Assembly: GCF_026712185.1 (NCBI RefSeq)
Contig: NZ_JAPPUX010000002.1
Coordinates: 496,001-560,000, forward strand
DNA: 64,000 nt
Direction of reading: 5' to 3'
Origin: Nocardioides pini
GTDB taxonomy: Bacteria > Actinomycetota > Actinomycetes > Propionibacteriales > Nocardioidaceae
Numbering within the stretch: the stretch's first letter is position 1; each line of letters begins with the position of its first letter. The position numbers and the translations under genes are program-made. Below are positions 1-9,900 of the stretch, one piece after another. The notes below the pieces were generated by a model. It was not told the origin of the DNA, did no database searches, and worked only from the letters and a program-made list of their open reading frames with translations.

Positions 1-987
1 CCCGATGCCCTTCTTCAGCGTCGGGGAGAACGTGCCGGACGTGATGTCGGCCAGCGGCAGGTCCTGCGTCAGGGTGACGCCCATGCCGGGGCGCGGGATG
101 CCGCGACCGACGGCGACGAGGCCGCGCAGGCGCCGCTTGGGCCCGTCCTCCTTGACCTTCACCACCGCGTCCCGGCCCCAGAAGGTGTTCTTCCTCCACC
201 CGACCGCCCAGGACAGCCCGGCCTCGACCGGGTTGGTGGCGAGGCTGATGTCCTGGCCGTGGAGGGGGTAGCCCATCTCGGTGCGCAGCGTGTCGCGCGC
301 GCCGAGGCCGCACGCGGTGATGCCCCACTCCTCGCCGGCGGCCATCAGCTCGTCCCAGAGGCGGCCGGCGACGGAGTTGGCGACGACCAGCTCGTAGCCG
401 CGCTCACCGGTGTAGCCGGTGCGGCAGACCACCACCCCGACGCCGGTGTCGCCCAGCTCGGCCTCGACGAAGGACATGTAGTCGTGGCCGGTCGGCATCC
501 CGATCCTCTCGAGCACCTCGTCGGAGCGGGTGCCCTGCACGGCCAGGACCGCGTAGTCCTCGTGGTGGCTGCGGACCTTCACCTCCGGCGGCGCGGCGGC
601 GGCGAGCCGTGCGACGACCTCGGCGGTGTTGGCGGCGTTGGGGATCAGCAGCACGTGCTCGAGGTCGTGCCAGTAGGCGATGAGGTCGTCGACGATGCCG
701 CCGGACTCGTCGAGGCAGAGGGTGTACTGGGCCTTGCCGGGCTCGATCTTCGCGAGGTCGTTGGACAGGGTCGCGTTGACGAAGTCGGCAGCCCCCGGAC
801 CGGAGACCATCGCCTTGCCGAGGTGGCTCACGTCGAAGATGCCGACCGACTCGCGGACCGCCGTGTGCTCCTTCACGACGCCGGTCGGGTACTCCAGCGG
901 CATCGACCACCCGCCGAACTCGGCGAACTTCGCGCCGAGGGCCTCGTGACGGTCGTGGAGGGGCGACTGCTTGAGCGATCCTGCCAT
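1..987 (-). CDS. gcvT: Aminomethyltransferase, glycine cleavage T-protein (3' end cut by window edge)
   Basis: The T-protein transfers the methylene carbon of the aminomethyl group on lipoyl H-protein to tetrahydrofolate, releasing ammonia, in the cytoplasmic glycine cleavage system. The ATG at 985-987 opens an uninterrupted frame of 329 residues to the window edge; the family is usually about 365-370 residues, so roughly 40 are missing. The frame begins MAGSLKQSPLHDRHEALGAK, then has FGGWSMPLEY, an SGGIVDDL stretch containing the catalytic aspartate region, and GYTGERGYE, all typical of GcvT. It is divergent from pepA with a gap of only about 50 bp. A YgfZ/GcvT-like paralogue is less likely because the folate-site motifs are intact. 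Confidence 0.93.
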   Translation of the reverse strand, partial: MAGSLKQSPLHDRHEALGAKFAEFGGWSMPLEYPTGVVKEHTAVRESVGIFDVSHLGKAMVSGPGAADFVNATLSNDLAKIEPGKAQYTLCLDESGGIVDDLIAYWHDLEHVLLIPNAANTAEVVARLAAAAPPEVKVRSHHEDYAVLAVQGTRSDEVLERIGMPTGHDYMSFVEAELGDTGVGVVVCRTGYTGERGYELVVANSVAGRLWDELMAAGEEWGITACGLGARDTLRTEMGYPLHGQDISLATNPVEAGLSWAVGWRKNTFWGRDAVVKVKEDGPKRRLRGLVAVGRGIPRPGMGVTLTQDLPLADITSGTFSPTLKKGIG

Positions 988-1028
988 GGCGCGAACCTAC
1001 CGCAGCGGGAAGCGCGCCCGACCTCGCC

Positions 1029-1034
1029 TAACAT
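1029..1034 (+). promoter_or_regulatory. -10 hexamer TAACAT, probable leaderless promoter of pepA
   Basis: TAACAT ends 7 nt before a GTG at 1042. No ribosome binding site precedes either possible start. This fits the actinobacterial leaderless arrangement (TANNNT, then 6-7 nt, then the start codon as +1). Confidence 0.45.
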
Positions 1035-1041
1035 GCCGCGG

Positions 1042-2559
1042 GTGACCACCTACGCGCTGCGCAACGCCAGCCCCGCCAAGACCCGAGCCGACGCCGTCGT
1101 CGTGGGAGTGGTCGCCGGCCCCAAGGGGCCACGCCTGTGCGACGCCGCCGCGGACGTCAGCACGGCGTACGGCCGCCGGCTGCGCCCGTTCCTCTCCACC
1201 ATGGGCGTGACCGGCAGGGCCGGCGAGGCGGTCCGGACGCCGTCGCGCGACGAGGTCAACGCCCCGCTCCTGGTGTTCGTCGGTCTCGGCGAGGACCCGG
1301 CCGACCCGATCGCCGTACGCCGTGCTGCCGGCGTCGCCGCCCGCAACGTGCCCAACGCGGCCTCGGTCGCCCTGGCCCTGCCGAGCGAGACCCCCGAGCT
1401 GGTGGCCGCGGTGGTGGAGGGACACCGCCTCGGCGGCTACACGTTCACGACCTACAAGTCCGCGAAGTCCGAGACCACCGAGCCCAACGACGTCGTCGTT
1501 CTCACCGGCATCGCCCGCCGTGCCGACGCCGTCGCCGCGCTCGAGCGCGCGGAGGTCCTCGCCGACGCCGTCGCGCTGACCCGCGACTGGGTCAACACCC
1601 CGCCCCGCGACTGCACTCCCCCGCTGCTGGCCGAGCTCGTCACCGCCGCGCACAAGGAGGTCACCAAGGGCCGCGGGGCGCCCGAGGTGGGGCTCGAGGT
1701 GTTCGACCACGAGCAGCTGGCCGAGATGGGCTGCGGGGGCATCCTCAGCGTCGGCGACTCCTCCGACGCGCCGTCCCGCCTGGTGAGGCTCACCTGGGCG
1801 CCGCGCGACGCGGTCGCGCACCTCGCGCTGGTCGGCAAGGGCGTCACCTTCGACTCCGGCGGCCTCACGATCAAGCCGTCCTCGAGCATGGTCCACATGA
1901 AGGGCGACATGGCCGGTGCGGCCAGCGTCGTCGCCGCCACCCTGGCGATCGCACGGCTGGGCCTGCCGGTGAAGGTCACCGCGTTCGCCCCGATGGCCGA
2001 GAACATGGTGTCGGGGACCGCCACCCGCCCGGGTGACGTCATCACCATGCGCAACGGGTCGACGGTCGAGATCGCGAACACCGACGCCGAGGGCCGCATG
2101 CTGCTGGGCGACGCGCTGTCCCTCGCGGTGGAGGAGGCGCCCGACCTGCTGGTCGACATCGCCACCCTCACCGGGCACATGCAGCTCGCGCTCGGCGACA
2201 AGGTCGGCGCCGTCATGGGCACGGACGCCGAGGTCGAGGTCGTCCTGGCCGCGGGCCGGGCCGCCGGCGAGCAGCACTGGCCGATGCCGATCCCGGAGGA
2301 GATGAAGGAGCGCATCAGCGCCTCCAAGGTCGCCGACCTGCTGCAGCACGACTGGGTGCGCTGGGGCGGCGGCCTGTACGCCTCGGCGTTCCTGCGCGAG
2401 TTCACCGGCGGCCTGCCCTGGGCGCACCTCGACATCGCCGGCAAGGAGATCAACACCGGCGGCGCCTACGGCCACGTGCCGGCAGGTGCGACCGGCTTCG
2501 GCGTCACCACGCTGGTCGAGATCGCGCGCTCGCTCGCCGAGGGCCCCACCGGGGACTGA
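1042..2559 (+). CDS. pepA: Leucyl aminopeptidase (peptidase family M17)
   Basis: This is a cytosolic dimetal aminopeptidase that removes N-terminal residues from peptides. About 505 residues, the usual M17 length. The C-terminal catalytic domain shows the metal-binding GKGVTFDSGGLTIKPS motif, a GDMAGAA stretch, and the family signature NTDAEGRML. I chose the GTG at 1042 because a TAACAT -10 element ends 7 nt upstream, which suggests a leaderless mRNA; an in-frame ATG at 1033 would add three residues. It is convergent with the small gene at 2587-2946. Confidence 0.92.
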   Translation: MTTYALRNASPAKTRADAVVVGVVAGPKGPRLCDAAADVSTAYGRRLRPFLSTMGVTGRAGEAVRTPSRDEVNAPLLVFVGLGEDPADPIAVRRAAGVAARNVPNAASVALALPSETPELVAAVVEGHRLGGYTFTTYKSAKSETTEPNDVVVLTGIARRADAVAALERAEVLADAVALTRDWVNTPPRDCTPPLLAELVTAAHKEVTKGRGAPEVGLEVFDHEQLAEMGCGGILSVGDSSDAPSRLVRLTWAPRDAVAHLALVGKGVTFDSGGLTIKPSSSMVHMKGDMAGAASVVAATLAIARLGLPVKVTAFAPMAENMVSGTATRPGDVITMRNGSTVEIANTDAEGRMLLGDALSLAVEEAPDLLVDIATLTGHMQLALGDKVGAVMGTDAEVEVVLAAGRAAGEQHWPMPIPEEMKERISASKVADLLQHDWVRWGGGLYASAFLREFTGGLPWAHLDIAGKEINTGGAYGHVPAGATGFGVTTLVEIARSLAEGPTGD

Positions 2560-2580
2560 CCCGGGTCGGACCCCGGGGCG
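2560..2580. terminator. Weak hairpin between convergent genes
   Basis: CCGGGT and ACCCCGG form a short bulged stem just after the pepA stop and before the stop of the opposing gene. No T-run follows. It is a possible bidirectional terminator only. Confidence 0.3.
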
Positions 2581-2586
2581 CCTCGG

Positions 2587-2946
2587 CTAGAGGCCCCCGG
2601 CCTTCTTGCGCCGGTTGTAGTCGCGCATCCGCTGCGGCACGCCGACCACCGCGGCGTCGTACGACGGCACGCGGTGGCGGTTGGCGAAGTCGTGCGCCCA
2701 CTTCACGCTCGGCACACGACGTCGGGTCCACTCGCCGTCGTGCGCGACGAGCAGCAGGGTCACGTCGCTGACGGCCGTGCGCGGCTCGACGAACCCCTCC
2801 ACCCCCTGCCGGGTGGCGACGAAGCTCTCGAGGTGCCGGACGTCCTCCCCGTCGGAGGCGCGCACGCGCGTCGAGCCGGTGCGGGTGGCGTCCCGCGCCG
2901 GAGCCCGGGTGCGCCCCTTGCGGCGGATTCGGTCGAACATGCCCAT
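2587..2946 (-). CDS. Conserved hypothetical protein, about 119 aa
   Basis: I do not recognise the family. It is a small basic cytoplasmic protein with an N-terminal MGMFDRIRRKGR, a middle part with predicted strands (VSDVTLLLVAHDGEW), and a C-terminal PSYDAAVVGVPQRMRDYNRR. There is no signal peptide or membrane segment. Starts at 2946 (MGMFDR) and 2940 (MFDR) are both possible. It is convergent with pepA and divergent from lpdA. Codon use matches its neighbours. Confidence 0.7.
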   Translation of the reverse strand: MGMFDRIRRKGRTRAPARDATRTGSTRVRASDGEDVRHLESFVATRQGVEGFVEPRTAVSDVTLLLVAHDGEWTRRRVPSVKWAHDFANRHRVPSYDAAVVGVPQRMRDYNRRKKAGGL

Positions 2947-3092
2947 GGCGCACATTCTGCCCAGACGTTCCTCATCGTGCGCGCGGATCGCCGGTTCGGC
3001 GCGGCAGACCCGGTGTGGACAGCCTCGCGAAGAGTGCAAAGATGGACGCGCCCGAGATGGTCGGTGCGAGTCGAGCGTGTGGAGGAAAATCA

Positions 3093-4469
3093 GTGGCGGA
3101 CGGTGAGTTCGACGTCCTCGTCCTCGGGGCTGGTTCTGGCGGCTACGCCTGTGCCCTGCGAGCGGCCCAGCTGGGGCTGAGCGTCGGGCTGGTCGAGAAG
3201 GGCAACCTCGGCGGCACCTGCCTGCACGTGGGCTGCATCCCGACCAAGGCCCTCCTCCACGCCGCGGAGGTCGCCGACTCGGCCCGCGAGGCCGCGCAGT
3301 TCGGCGTGACCGCGACCCTCGACGGCATCGACATGGCCGGCGTCAACGCCTACAAGGACAAGGTCGTCGACCGGCTGTTCAAGGGCCTCACCGGCCTCAT
3401 CAAGTCGCGCGGCATCACGGTGATTCAGGGATCCGGCACGCTGACCGGTCCGCGCGAGGTGACCGTCGACGGCACCGCCTACACCGGCAAGGCCGTCGTG
3501 CTGGCGTCCGGCTCCTACAGCAGGTCGCTGCCCGGGCTCGAGGTCGACGGCGAGAAGGTCATCACCTCCGAGCACGCGCTGCGCCTCGACCGGGTCCCGG
3601 CGTCCGCCATCGTGCTCGGCGGCGGCGTGATCGGCTGCGAGTTCGCCAGCGTCTGGAAGTCCTTCGGCGCCGACGTGACCATCGTCGAGGCCCTCCCGCG
3701 GCTCGTGGCGGCCGAGGACGAGGCCTCGTCCAAGGCGCTCGAGCGCGCCTTCCGCAAGCGCAAGATCAGCTTCCTCACCGGCACCCCGTTCCAGAGCGTG
3801 AAGGCGACCGACACCGGCGTCGCCGTCACTGTCGAGGGCGGCGACGTCATCGAGGCCGAGGTGCTGCTCGTCGCGGTCGGGCGCGGTCCGTCGACCGACG
3901 GCCTCGGCTACGAGGAGCAGGGCATCGCGATGGAGCGCGGCTTCGTGCTCGCCGACGAGCGCTGCCGCACCAACGTCGAGGGCGTCTACGCCGTCGGCGA
4001 CATCGTGCCGGGCCTGCAGCTCGCGCACCGCGGATTCCAGCAGGGCATCTTCGTCGCCGAGGACATCGCCGGGCTCGACCCGCGTCCCGTCGACGAGTCC
4101 GGCATCCCCCGCGTGACCTACTCCCACCCGGAGATCGCGTCGGTCGGGCTCGACGAGGCGAAGGCCCGCGAGCTCCACGGCGACGCGGTCACCACGGTGA
4201 CGTACGACCTCGGCGGCAACGGCAAGAGCCAGATCCTGCAGACGCAGGGGTTCGTCAAGCTGGTCGGCCTGGTCGACGGCCCGGTCCTCGGCGTCCACAT
4301 GGTGGGCGATCGCGTCGGCGAGCTCATCGGCGAGGCCCAGCTCATCTACAACTGGGAGGCACACGCCGACGACGTCGCGCCGCTCGTGCACGCCCACCCG
4401 ACCCAGAACGAGGCCCTCGGCGAGGCGCACCTCGCGCTGGCCGGCAAGCCGCTCCACGCCCACTCCTGA
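3093..4469 (+). CDS. lpdA: Dihydrolipoyl dehydrogenase (E3)
   Basis: E3 reoxidises the dihydrolipoyl groups of 2-oxo-acid dehydrogenase complexes and of glycine cleavage H-protein, passing electrons to NAD through FAD. The protein has 458 residues. It shows the FAD motif [11 protein letters not shown] (residues 11-21), the redox disulfide [13 protein letters not shown] (Cys43/Cys48), a second dinucleotide motif [11 protein letters not shown], the GDI motif (YAVGDIVPG), and the C-terminal active-site HPTQNE. The GTG at 3093 is supported by GGAGG at 3081-3085. It lies 43 bp upstream of sucB in the same direction, so E3 and E2 are probably co-transcribed. Confidence 0.96.
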   Translation: MADGEFDVLVLGAGSGGYACALRAAQLGLSVGLVEKGNLGGTCLHVGCIPTKALLHAAEVADSAREAAQFGVTATLDGIDMAGVNAYKDKVVDRLFKGLTGLIKSRGITVIQGSGTLTGPREVTVDGTAYTGKAVVLASGSYSRSLPGLEVDGEKVITSEHALRLDRVPASAIVLGGGVIGCEFASVWKSFGADVTIVEALPRLVAAEDEASSKALERAFRKRKISFLTGTPFQSVKATDTGVAVTVEGGDVIEAEVLLVAVGRGPSTDGLGYEEQGIAMERGFVLADERCRTNVEGVYAVGDIVPGLQLAHRGFQQGIFVAEDIAGLDPRPVDESGIPRVTYSHPEIASVGLDEAKARELHGDAVTTVTYDLGGNGKSQILQTQGFVKLVGLVDGPVLGVHMVGDRVGELIGEAQLIYNWEAHADDVAPLVHAHPTQNEALGEAHLALAGKPLHAHS

Positions 4470-4512
4470 TCATCCACACCATCTCCCCAACCCACGCGAG
4501 CGAAGGAACCAC

Positions 4513-6495
4513 ATGGCCTCCGAAGTCACCCTCCCCGCACTCGGCGAGTCCGTCACCGAGGGCACCGTCACCCGCTGGCTGAAGCAGGTCGGTGACACGG
4601 TCGCCGTCGACGAGCCGTTGCTGGAGGTCTCCACCGACAAGGTCGACACCGAGATCCCCTCGCCGGTCGCCGGCACCCTGCTCGAGATCAAGGCCAACGA
4701 GGACGACACCGTCGAGGTGGGCGCGGTCCTCGCGGTGGTCGGCGAGGAGGGCGAGTCCGCGGGCGACGCCTCCGACACCGCCGAGCCCGAGGCGCAGCCC
4801 CAGGACGAGGGCGAGTCGGAGAAGAAGGCCGAGCAGGAGGAGCAGGTCGCCGAGGAGACCGGCGAGCTCCCCGCAGGCGACGAGACCCCGGAGTCCGAGA
4901 AGGACGACGCCCCGGCCCAGTCCGAGCCCGCCGCCGAGCAGGCGGCGTCCGGCGACTCGTCCGGAGGCTCGTCCTCCGGTGGTGGCGGCGGCGGTACGCC
5001 GGTCACGCTGCCCGCACTGGGCGAGTCCGTCACCGAGGGCACCGTCACCCGCTGGCTCAAGCAGGTCGGTGACGAGGTCGCCGTCGACGAGCCGCTGCTC
5101 GAGGTCTCCACCGACAAGGTCGACACCGAGATCCCCTCGCCCGTCGCCGGCACCCTGCTCGAGATCAAGGCCGAGGAGGACGAGACGGTCGAGGTCGGCG
5201 CCGAGCTCGCGATCATCGGGTCCGGTGACGCCGGCTCCGGCGGCTCGTCGGAGCCCCAGTCGTCCGAGGCCCAGCCCAAGGACGAGGCGAACGCCGAGAA
5301 GAAGGCCGAGCAGGAGCAGCAGATCGCCGAGGAGAAGGGCGAGCTGCCGGCCGGCGACGAGACCCCCGAGGCCGAGAAGCAGGACTCCCCCGCCGCTCAG
5401 CAGTCCGAGCAGCCGCAGCAGGCCGAGCCCGAGGCCAAGGGCGAGGCGCCCTACGCCCCCGCGCCCCAGGGCGAGCCGGAGCCGCAGCGCACCGACGCCG
5501 CCGCCCAGGCGCCGTCCGGTGGTCAGGCCGCCTCCTCCGAGGGTGGCCGCGACCAGTCGGCGTACGTCACTCCGCTCGTGCGCAAGATGGCCGACCAGCA
5601 CGGCGTCGACCTGGGGTCGGTGCAGGGCACCGGCGTCGGTGGCCGCATCCGCAAGCAGGACGTGCTCGACGCCGCGGCCGCTGCCCAGCAGGCCGCTGCT
5701 GCCCCGGCTGCCCCCGCCGCCGCTCCTGCGGCCGCCGGTGCTCCCCCGGCCGCTGCCGCGCCGTCGTCCGCGTCGCCGTCGCCGCTGCGCGGCACCACCG
5801 AGCCGCTCTCGCGCCTGCGCAAGGTCATCGCCTCGCGCATGGTCGAGTCGCTGCAGGAGGCCGCCCAGCTGACGCAGGTCATGGAGGTCGACGTCACCGC
5901 CATCGCCCGCCTCCGCGAGGCGTCGAAGGCCGACTTCCTGGCCCGCGAGGGCGTGAAGCTGACCTACCTGCCCTTCTTCGCCAAGGCGGCGATCGACGCG
6001 CTCAAGCTGCACCCCAAGCTCAACGCGGCGATCGACACCGACAAGGGCGAGGTGACCTACTTCGACCGCGAGAACATCGCGTTCGCGGTGGACACCGAGA
6101 AGGGTCTGCTCACGCCGGTCGTCAAGGAGGCCGGTGACCTCTCGATCGCCGGGCTGGCGAAGAAGATCGCCGACGTGGCCGAGCGCACCCGCACCAACAA
6201 GATCACCCCGGACGAGCTGTCCGGTGGCACGTTCACCATCACCAACCTCGGCAGCTTCGGGGCGCTCTTCGACACCCCGATCATCAACAAGCCGCAGGTC
6301 GCCATCCTCGGCCCCGGTGCCGTGGTGAAGCGTCCCGTCGTGATCGACGACCCGAACCTGGGCGAGACGATCGCGGTGCGCCACATGGTCCACCTCTCCC
6401 TGACCTACGACCACCGCCTGGTCGACGGCGCCGACGCGGGCCGCTTCCTCCAGGAGGTCAAGAAGCGCCTCGAGGCCGGTCAGTTCGAGGTCTGA
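4513..6495 (+). CDS. sucB: 2-oxoglutarate/pyruvate dehydrogenase E2, dihydrolipoamide acyltransferase with two lipoyl domains
   Basis: E2 carries acyl groups on lipoyl lysines and transfers them to CoA. The 660 residues read as lipoyl domain 1 (about 1-75, Lys43 in STDKVDTEI), an acidic Glu/Ala/Pro linker, lipoyl domain 2 (about 163-235, Lys202), a second linker, an E3-binding domain (about 351-388, [16 protein letters not shown]), an Ala/Pro hinge, and the catalytic domain with [14 protein letters not shown] (His634, Asp638). The two lipoyl domains are nearly identical in DNA as well as protein. A GAAGGAA site precedes the ATG. Actinobacteria often share one E2 between the pyruvate and oxoglutarate complexes, so the substrate is not fixed by sequence. 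Confidence 0.95.
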   Translation: MASEVTLPALGESVTEGTVTRWLKQVGDTVAVDEPLLEVSTDKVDTEIPSPVAGTLLEIKANEDDTVEVGAVLAVVGEEGESAGDASDTAEPEAQPQDEGESEKKAEQEEQVAEETGELPAGDETPESEKDDAPAQSEPAAEQAASGDSSGGSSSGGGGGGTPVTLPALGESVTEGTVTRWLKQVGDEVAVDEPLLEVSTDKVDTEIPSPVAGTLLEIKAEEDETVEVGAELAIIGSGDAGSGGSSEPQSSEAQPKDEANAEKKAEQEQQIAEEKGELPAGDETPEAEKQDSPAAQQSEQPQQAEPEAKGEAPYAPAPQGEPEPQRTDAAAQAPSGGQAASSEGGRDQSAYVTPLVRKMADQHGVDLGSVQGTGVGGRIRKQDVLDAAAAAQQAAAAPAAPAAAPAAAGAPPAAAAPSSASPSPLRGTTEPLSRLRKVIASRMVESLQEAAQLTQVMEVDVTAIARLREASKADFLAREGVKLTYLPFFAKAAIDALKLHPKLNAAIDTDKGEVTYFDRENIAFAVDTEKGLLTPVVKEAGDLSIAGLAKKIADVAERTRTNKITPDELSGGTFTITNLGSFGALFDTPIINKPQVAILGPGAVVKRPVVIDDPNLGETIAVRHMVHLSLTYDHRLVDGADAGRFLQEVKKRLEAGQFEV

Positions 6496-6538
6496 TCCCC
6501 CTCGCCCGGAGCTGGGCAGAAGGCAGCGTGGGCTGATC

Positions 6539-6570
6539 GACGCCCCGTCCACCTCGGTGGGCGGGGCGTC
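6539..6570 (+). terminator. Strong hairpin after sucB
   Basis: GACGCCCCG-T-CCACC pairs with GGTGG-G-CGGGGCGTC around a 2-nt tip, with one U:G wobble, giving a stem of about 15 bp. There is no T-run, which is common in high-GC actinobacteria. It sits 44 nt after the sucB stop. Confidence 0.7.
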
Positions 6571-6608
6571 GTCGTACCGCGCGCGGTGGTCGTCGTACCT
6601 CGCGCAGT

Positions 6609-6681
6609 GGTCACCGGGTATTCGGTGACCTCCGCCGACAACGTGGAGGATCCGAGTCACCCAGTGACTCGGATGTTCCAC
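6609..6681. repeat. Two adjacent palindromes between sucB and the ABC exporter gene
   Basis: Palindrome one (6609-6630) is GGTCACCG, a 6-nt loop, CGGTGACC. Palindrome two (6643-6681) has perfect arms ATCCGAGTCAC and GTGACTCGGAT around CCA, extended outside a 2x2 mismatch by GTGGA and TCCAC. Both share a GTCACC/GGTGAC core. I see no gene here. They could be operator sites or a REP-like element. Confidence 0.6.
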
Positions 6682-6849
6682 GATCGTCGGCCCGGGTGCC
6701 CCGCCGCGTACGCGGCCTGCTGAGCGGTGCGTCAGCCACATCCGCGGGCGACGGAATGTGGCCGGCTCACCGGCCAGGCGCGTCGTAGGCCGCCGGCTGA
6801 GCGGGGCGTCGTACGTCCACCACCCCGTGCGTCCCGCTCCGCTCCTTGG

Positions 6850-6922
6850 GCGGTAACGCCGGGTTACCGCGGGTACCCACTGTGGTGCTCGGGGGTGGGT
6901 AGTCGCAGCAACCCGGCGTTAC
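6850..6922. repeat. Nested inverted repeat before the ABC exporter gene
   Basis: The 13-bp arms GTAACGCCGGGTT (6853-6865) and AACCCGGCGTTAC (6910-6922) are perfect inverted repeats 44 bp apart, and TACCCAC and GTGGGTA pair inside them. The left arm also forms its own hairpin, GCGGTAAC-GCCGG-GTTACCGC (6850-6870), so two mutually exclusive folds are possible. Nothing in 6682-6981 looks coding. Confidence 0.6.
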
Positions 6923-6981
6923 AGCGGCGCGGGTCACACGAAAATCGGGGGCGGGATGTCGGTGCCGCCACGTAACGTCCG

Positions 6982-9900
6982 GTGCTTGTGACGGTGACCG
7001 AGACGCAGACCCATCCGGCACCGGCGACCACGTCCGCGACGGCCGGGCTGCCGCCGGGTCGGGTGCCTGTCGACTGGCACCGCGTCCGTCGTCCGCTGAC
7101 CTACGTCTGCTTCTCGATGTCGCTGTTCGGCGCCGTCGCGGCGTCCCTGGGCTCGATGGTCGCCGGACGCCTCGCCGACGGCCCGACCACCACGCTGCTG
7201 ACCCTCCTGGCGCTGTGCGTCGTCGGCGGTGCGGTGATCGACACGGTCGCCAAGACGATCTGGGCGACCATCTGCGACCGCGCCGAGGGGCAGCTGCGCT
7301 CCGACCTGCTCGACGCGGCGATGGCGCAGCCGCTGTCCGAGCTGTCCGAGCAGGCCGTCGGCGAGGTCCTCGACCGCATCGACGACGACACGTGGGAGGT
7401 CGGCCAGCTGATGCGCTGGGGCGTGTGGCAGGCCGCGCGCACGTTCCTGGCGTCCGGTCCGCTGTGGGTCGTCGCGTCCCTCACCTGGTGGCCGGCGGCC
7501 TTCCTCTTCCCGCTGACCGCGGTCGTCACCTACCTGTCGATCCGCCACCTGCTCCCCCAGATCGCGGAGCGCAAGGTCGTCGAGGAGGCAGCCTGGACCG
7601 ATCACGCCGCCTCCACCGAGGAGGGGGTCGCCGCGCGTGACGACCTGCGCACCTCCCTGGGCCAGGCCCACGTGCTGGGCCGCAACGCCCACCTCGCGTC
7701 GGTCGTCCACCGCACCCTCGACGCGGTCCTGGCGGTCGAGGTGCGCGTCACCCGCCGCAGCGGCGGGCTGCTGCACGGCGCGCTGGCCGCCGTCGGCGTG
7801 GTCGGCGTCGCGCTGACCCTCTCCGGGGGCCTGTCGACGGCACGCCTGGTCACGCTGTTCCTCGTCACGACGATGTTCGTCGGGGGCGTCGACATGCTCG
7901 CGCGCCACCTGCCCGACCTCCAGGAGGGCTTCGGCGCGGTGCTGCGCCTGCGCGGCATGCTGGCCTCGCCGGCCGAGCCGACCGGTGGCCTGCCCGTGCC
8001 CGACGGTCCGCTCGACGTGGAGTTCCGCCACCTCGAGTTCAGCTACGGCACCGGCACCTTCGCGCTCCGCGACGTCGACCTGCTGCTCAGCGCGGGGCAC
8101 ACGTGCGCGCTCGTCGGTCGCACCGGGTCGGGCAAGTCGACCCTCGCCTCGCTGCTCTCGCGGGCCGTCGAGCCACCGCGCGGCATGGTGTTCCTCGGCG
8201 GGGTCGACGTGCTCGACCTCGACCTGCAGCAGCTGCGCTCCGCAGTCGGCGTGGTCACCCAGCGCACCGAGGTCCTGGCCGGCACCCTCGCCGACAACAT
8301 CACGCTCTTCGACGACGTCCCGCGCGCGGTCGTCGAGGCGGCGGTGGCCGAGCTCGGCCTGACCGAGTGGGTCGCCGGGCTGCCCGGCGGCCTCGACACC
8401 GTCCTCGGCCCCGGCGGCACGAGCCTGTCGGCCGGCGAGGAGCAGCTCGTCGCCTTCGCCCGCCTCCTCGTGCGCGACGTCAGCGTCGTGGTCCTCGACG
8501 AGGCCACGGCCCGCATGGACCCCGTCACCGAGGCGCGCGTCGTGCGCGCCGCCGACCGGCTCATCTCGGGTCGCACCGGCATCCTGGTCGCCCACCGCCT
8601 CTCCACGACCGAGCGCGCCGAGCAGGTCGCCGTCCTCGAGTCCGGGCGGGTCGTCCAGCAGGGCCCGCGCGCCCGCCTCGCCTCGGAGGAGGGCCGGTTC
8701 CGCGACCTCCTCGACGCGGCCGCCCACGAGGCGGTCGTCGAGGAGCACCACCACGACGACGCGACCATCGGGTCCGTGCGCCGCAGCACCACTCCCCCGG
8801 CGCCGCCCGAGCTCGCACCGACGCCGACCCTGGCCCGGCAGGTGCTCCACACCATCAGCATGCAGCCGCAGTGGGGCCTGCTCGGCGCGTTCCTGTTCCT
8901 CGTCGCCTCGCTGACCGGGGCCTTCGGCGCGGTCACCGGCTGGGTGTGGGGCCACATCGTCACCGACCTGCAGGCCGGTGAGCGCCCCGGGCTCCTCGTC
9001 GTCGCCCTGGTCGCGTCCCTGCTCGCCGGTCCGCTCCTCCTGGCCCAGGCGTTCCGCACCTATCCCCACTGGTGGGTGGAGGTACGCCTCCGCGTGCGCG
9101 CAGCGGTGCTCCACGGGCAGACGTCCCAGCGCCGGCTGCTGCGCACCCCACCCGGCGAGGTCGTCGCCCGCACGATGGACGCCGACCGTCTCGCGCGCTA
9201 CACCGACCGCTGGGTCGACTTCGTCAACGGCCTGGTCATCGCGGTGGTGACGGCGCTCATCGCCCGCACGTGGGTGGCCGGCGCGGTCCTGCTGGCCGTC
9301 ATGGTCGCCTCCGCCCTCGCCTCGACCCTGGGCCGCCGCGTCGCGGGTCGGTCGGCGGCGGCCGCGTCGACCGCGCGCGCGAGGTTCGGGCAGTCGCTCG
9401 TCTCGGCGCTGGAGTCGGTCCGCACGGTCAAGCTGGCCGCGGCGACGCCGCAGGTCCACCAGCACCTGCGCGACGTCGACGGCGGTCGGGTGGACGCGGC
9501 CGTGCGGGAGCACCGCGTGCAGGCCCTGCTCGAGGGTGTGCCGGTCGTCATGGTCCAGTGCGGCGTCGTCGCAGCGTGGGGCGGGCTGCTCACCGGCCAG
9601 TGGGAGCTCGCGACCGCGCTCCTCGTCGCCAACGCCGTCAGCGGGTTCGACTGGTTCGGCCGGGTCGCCGGCACGGTCGTGACCGAGGCGCCCGGCACGC
9701 GCGCCTGGATGCAGGCCACCAGCGAGCTCGCCGGCGGCGGTGACCTGATGGACCTGCCCCCGGGCGTCGACCTCGTCCGCGGCACCGGGCCCGAGCCGCC
9801 CGCGCCCCACCGCGACCCGCTGCGCACCCTCACGGTCCGTGACCTCGCGGCGGTGCACGACGACGGCACCGTCGGCGTCGAGGACGTCGACCTCGACGTG

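Noticed and set aside
988..1041. Glycine riboswitch before gcvT
   Set aside because: Only about 45-55 bp separate gcvT from the divergent pepA, too short for the known tandem or single aptamers, and no matching fold is visible.
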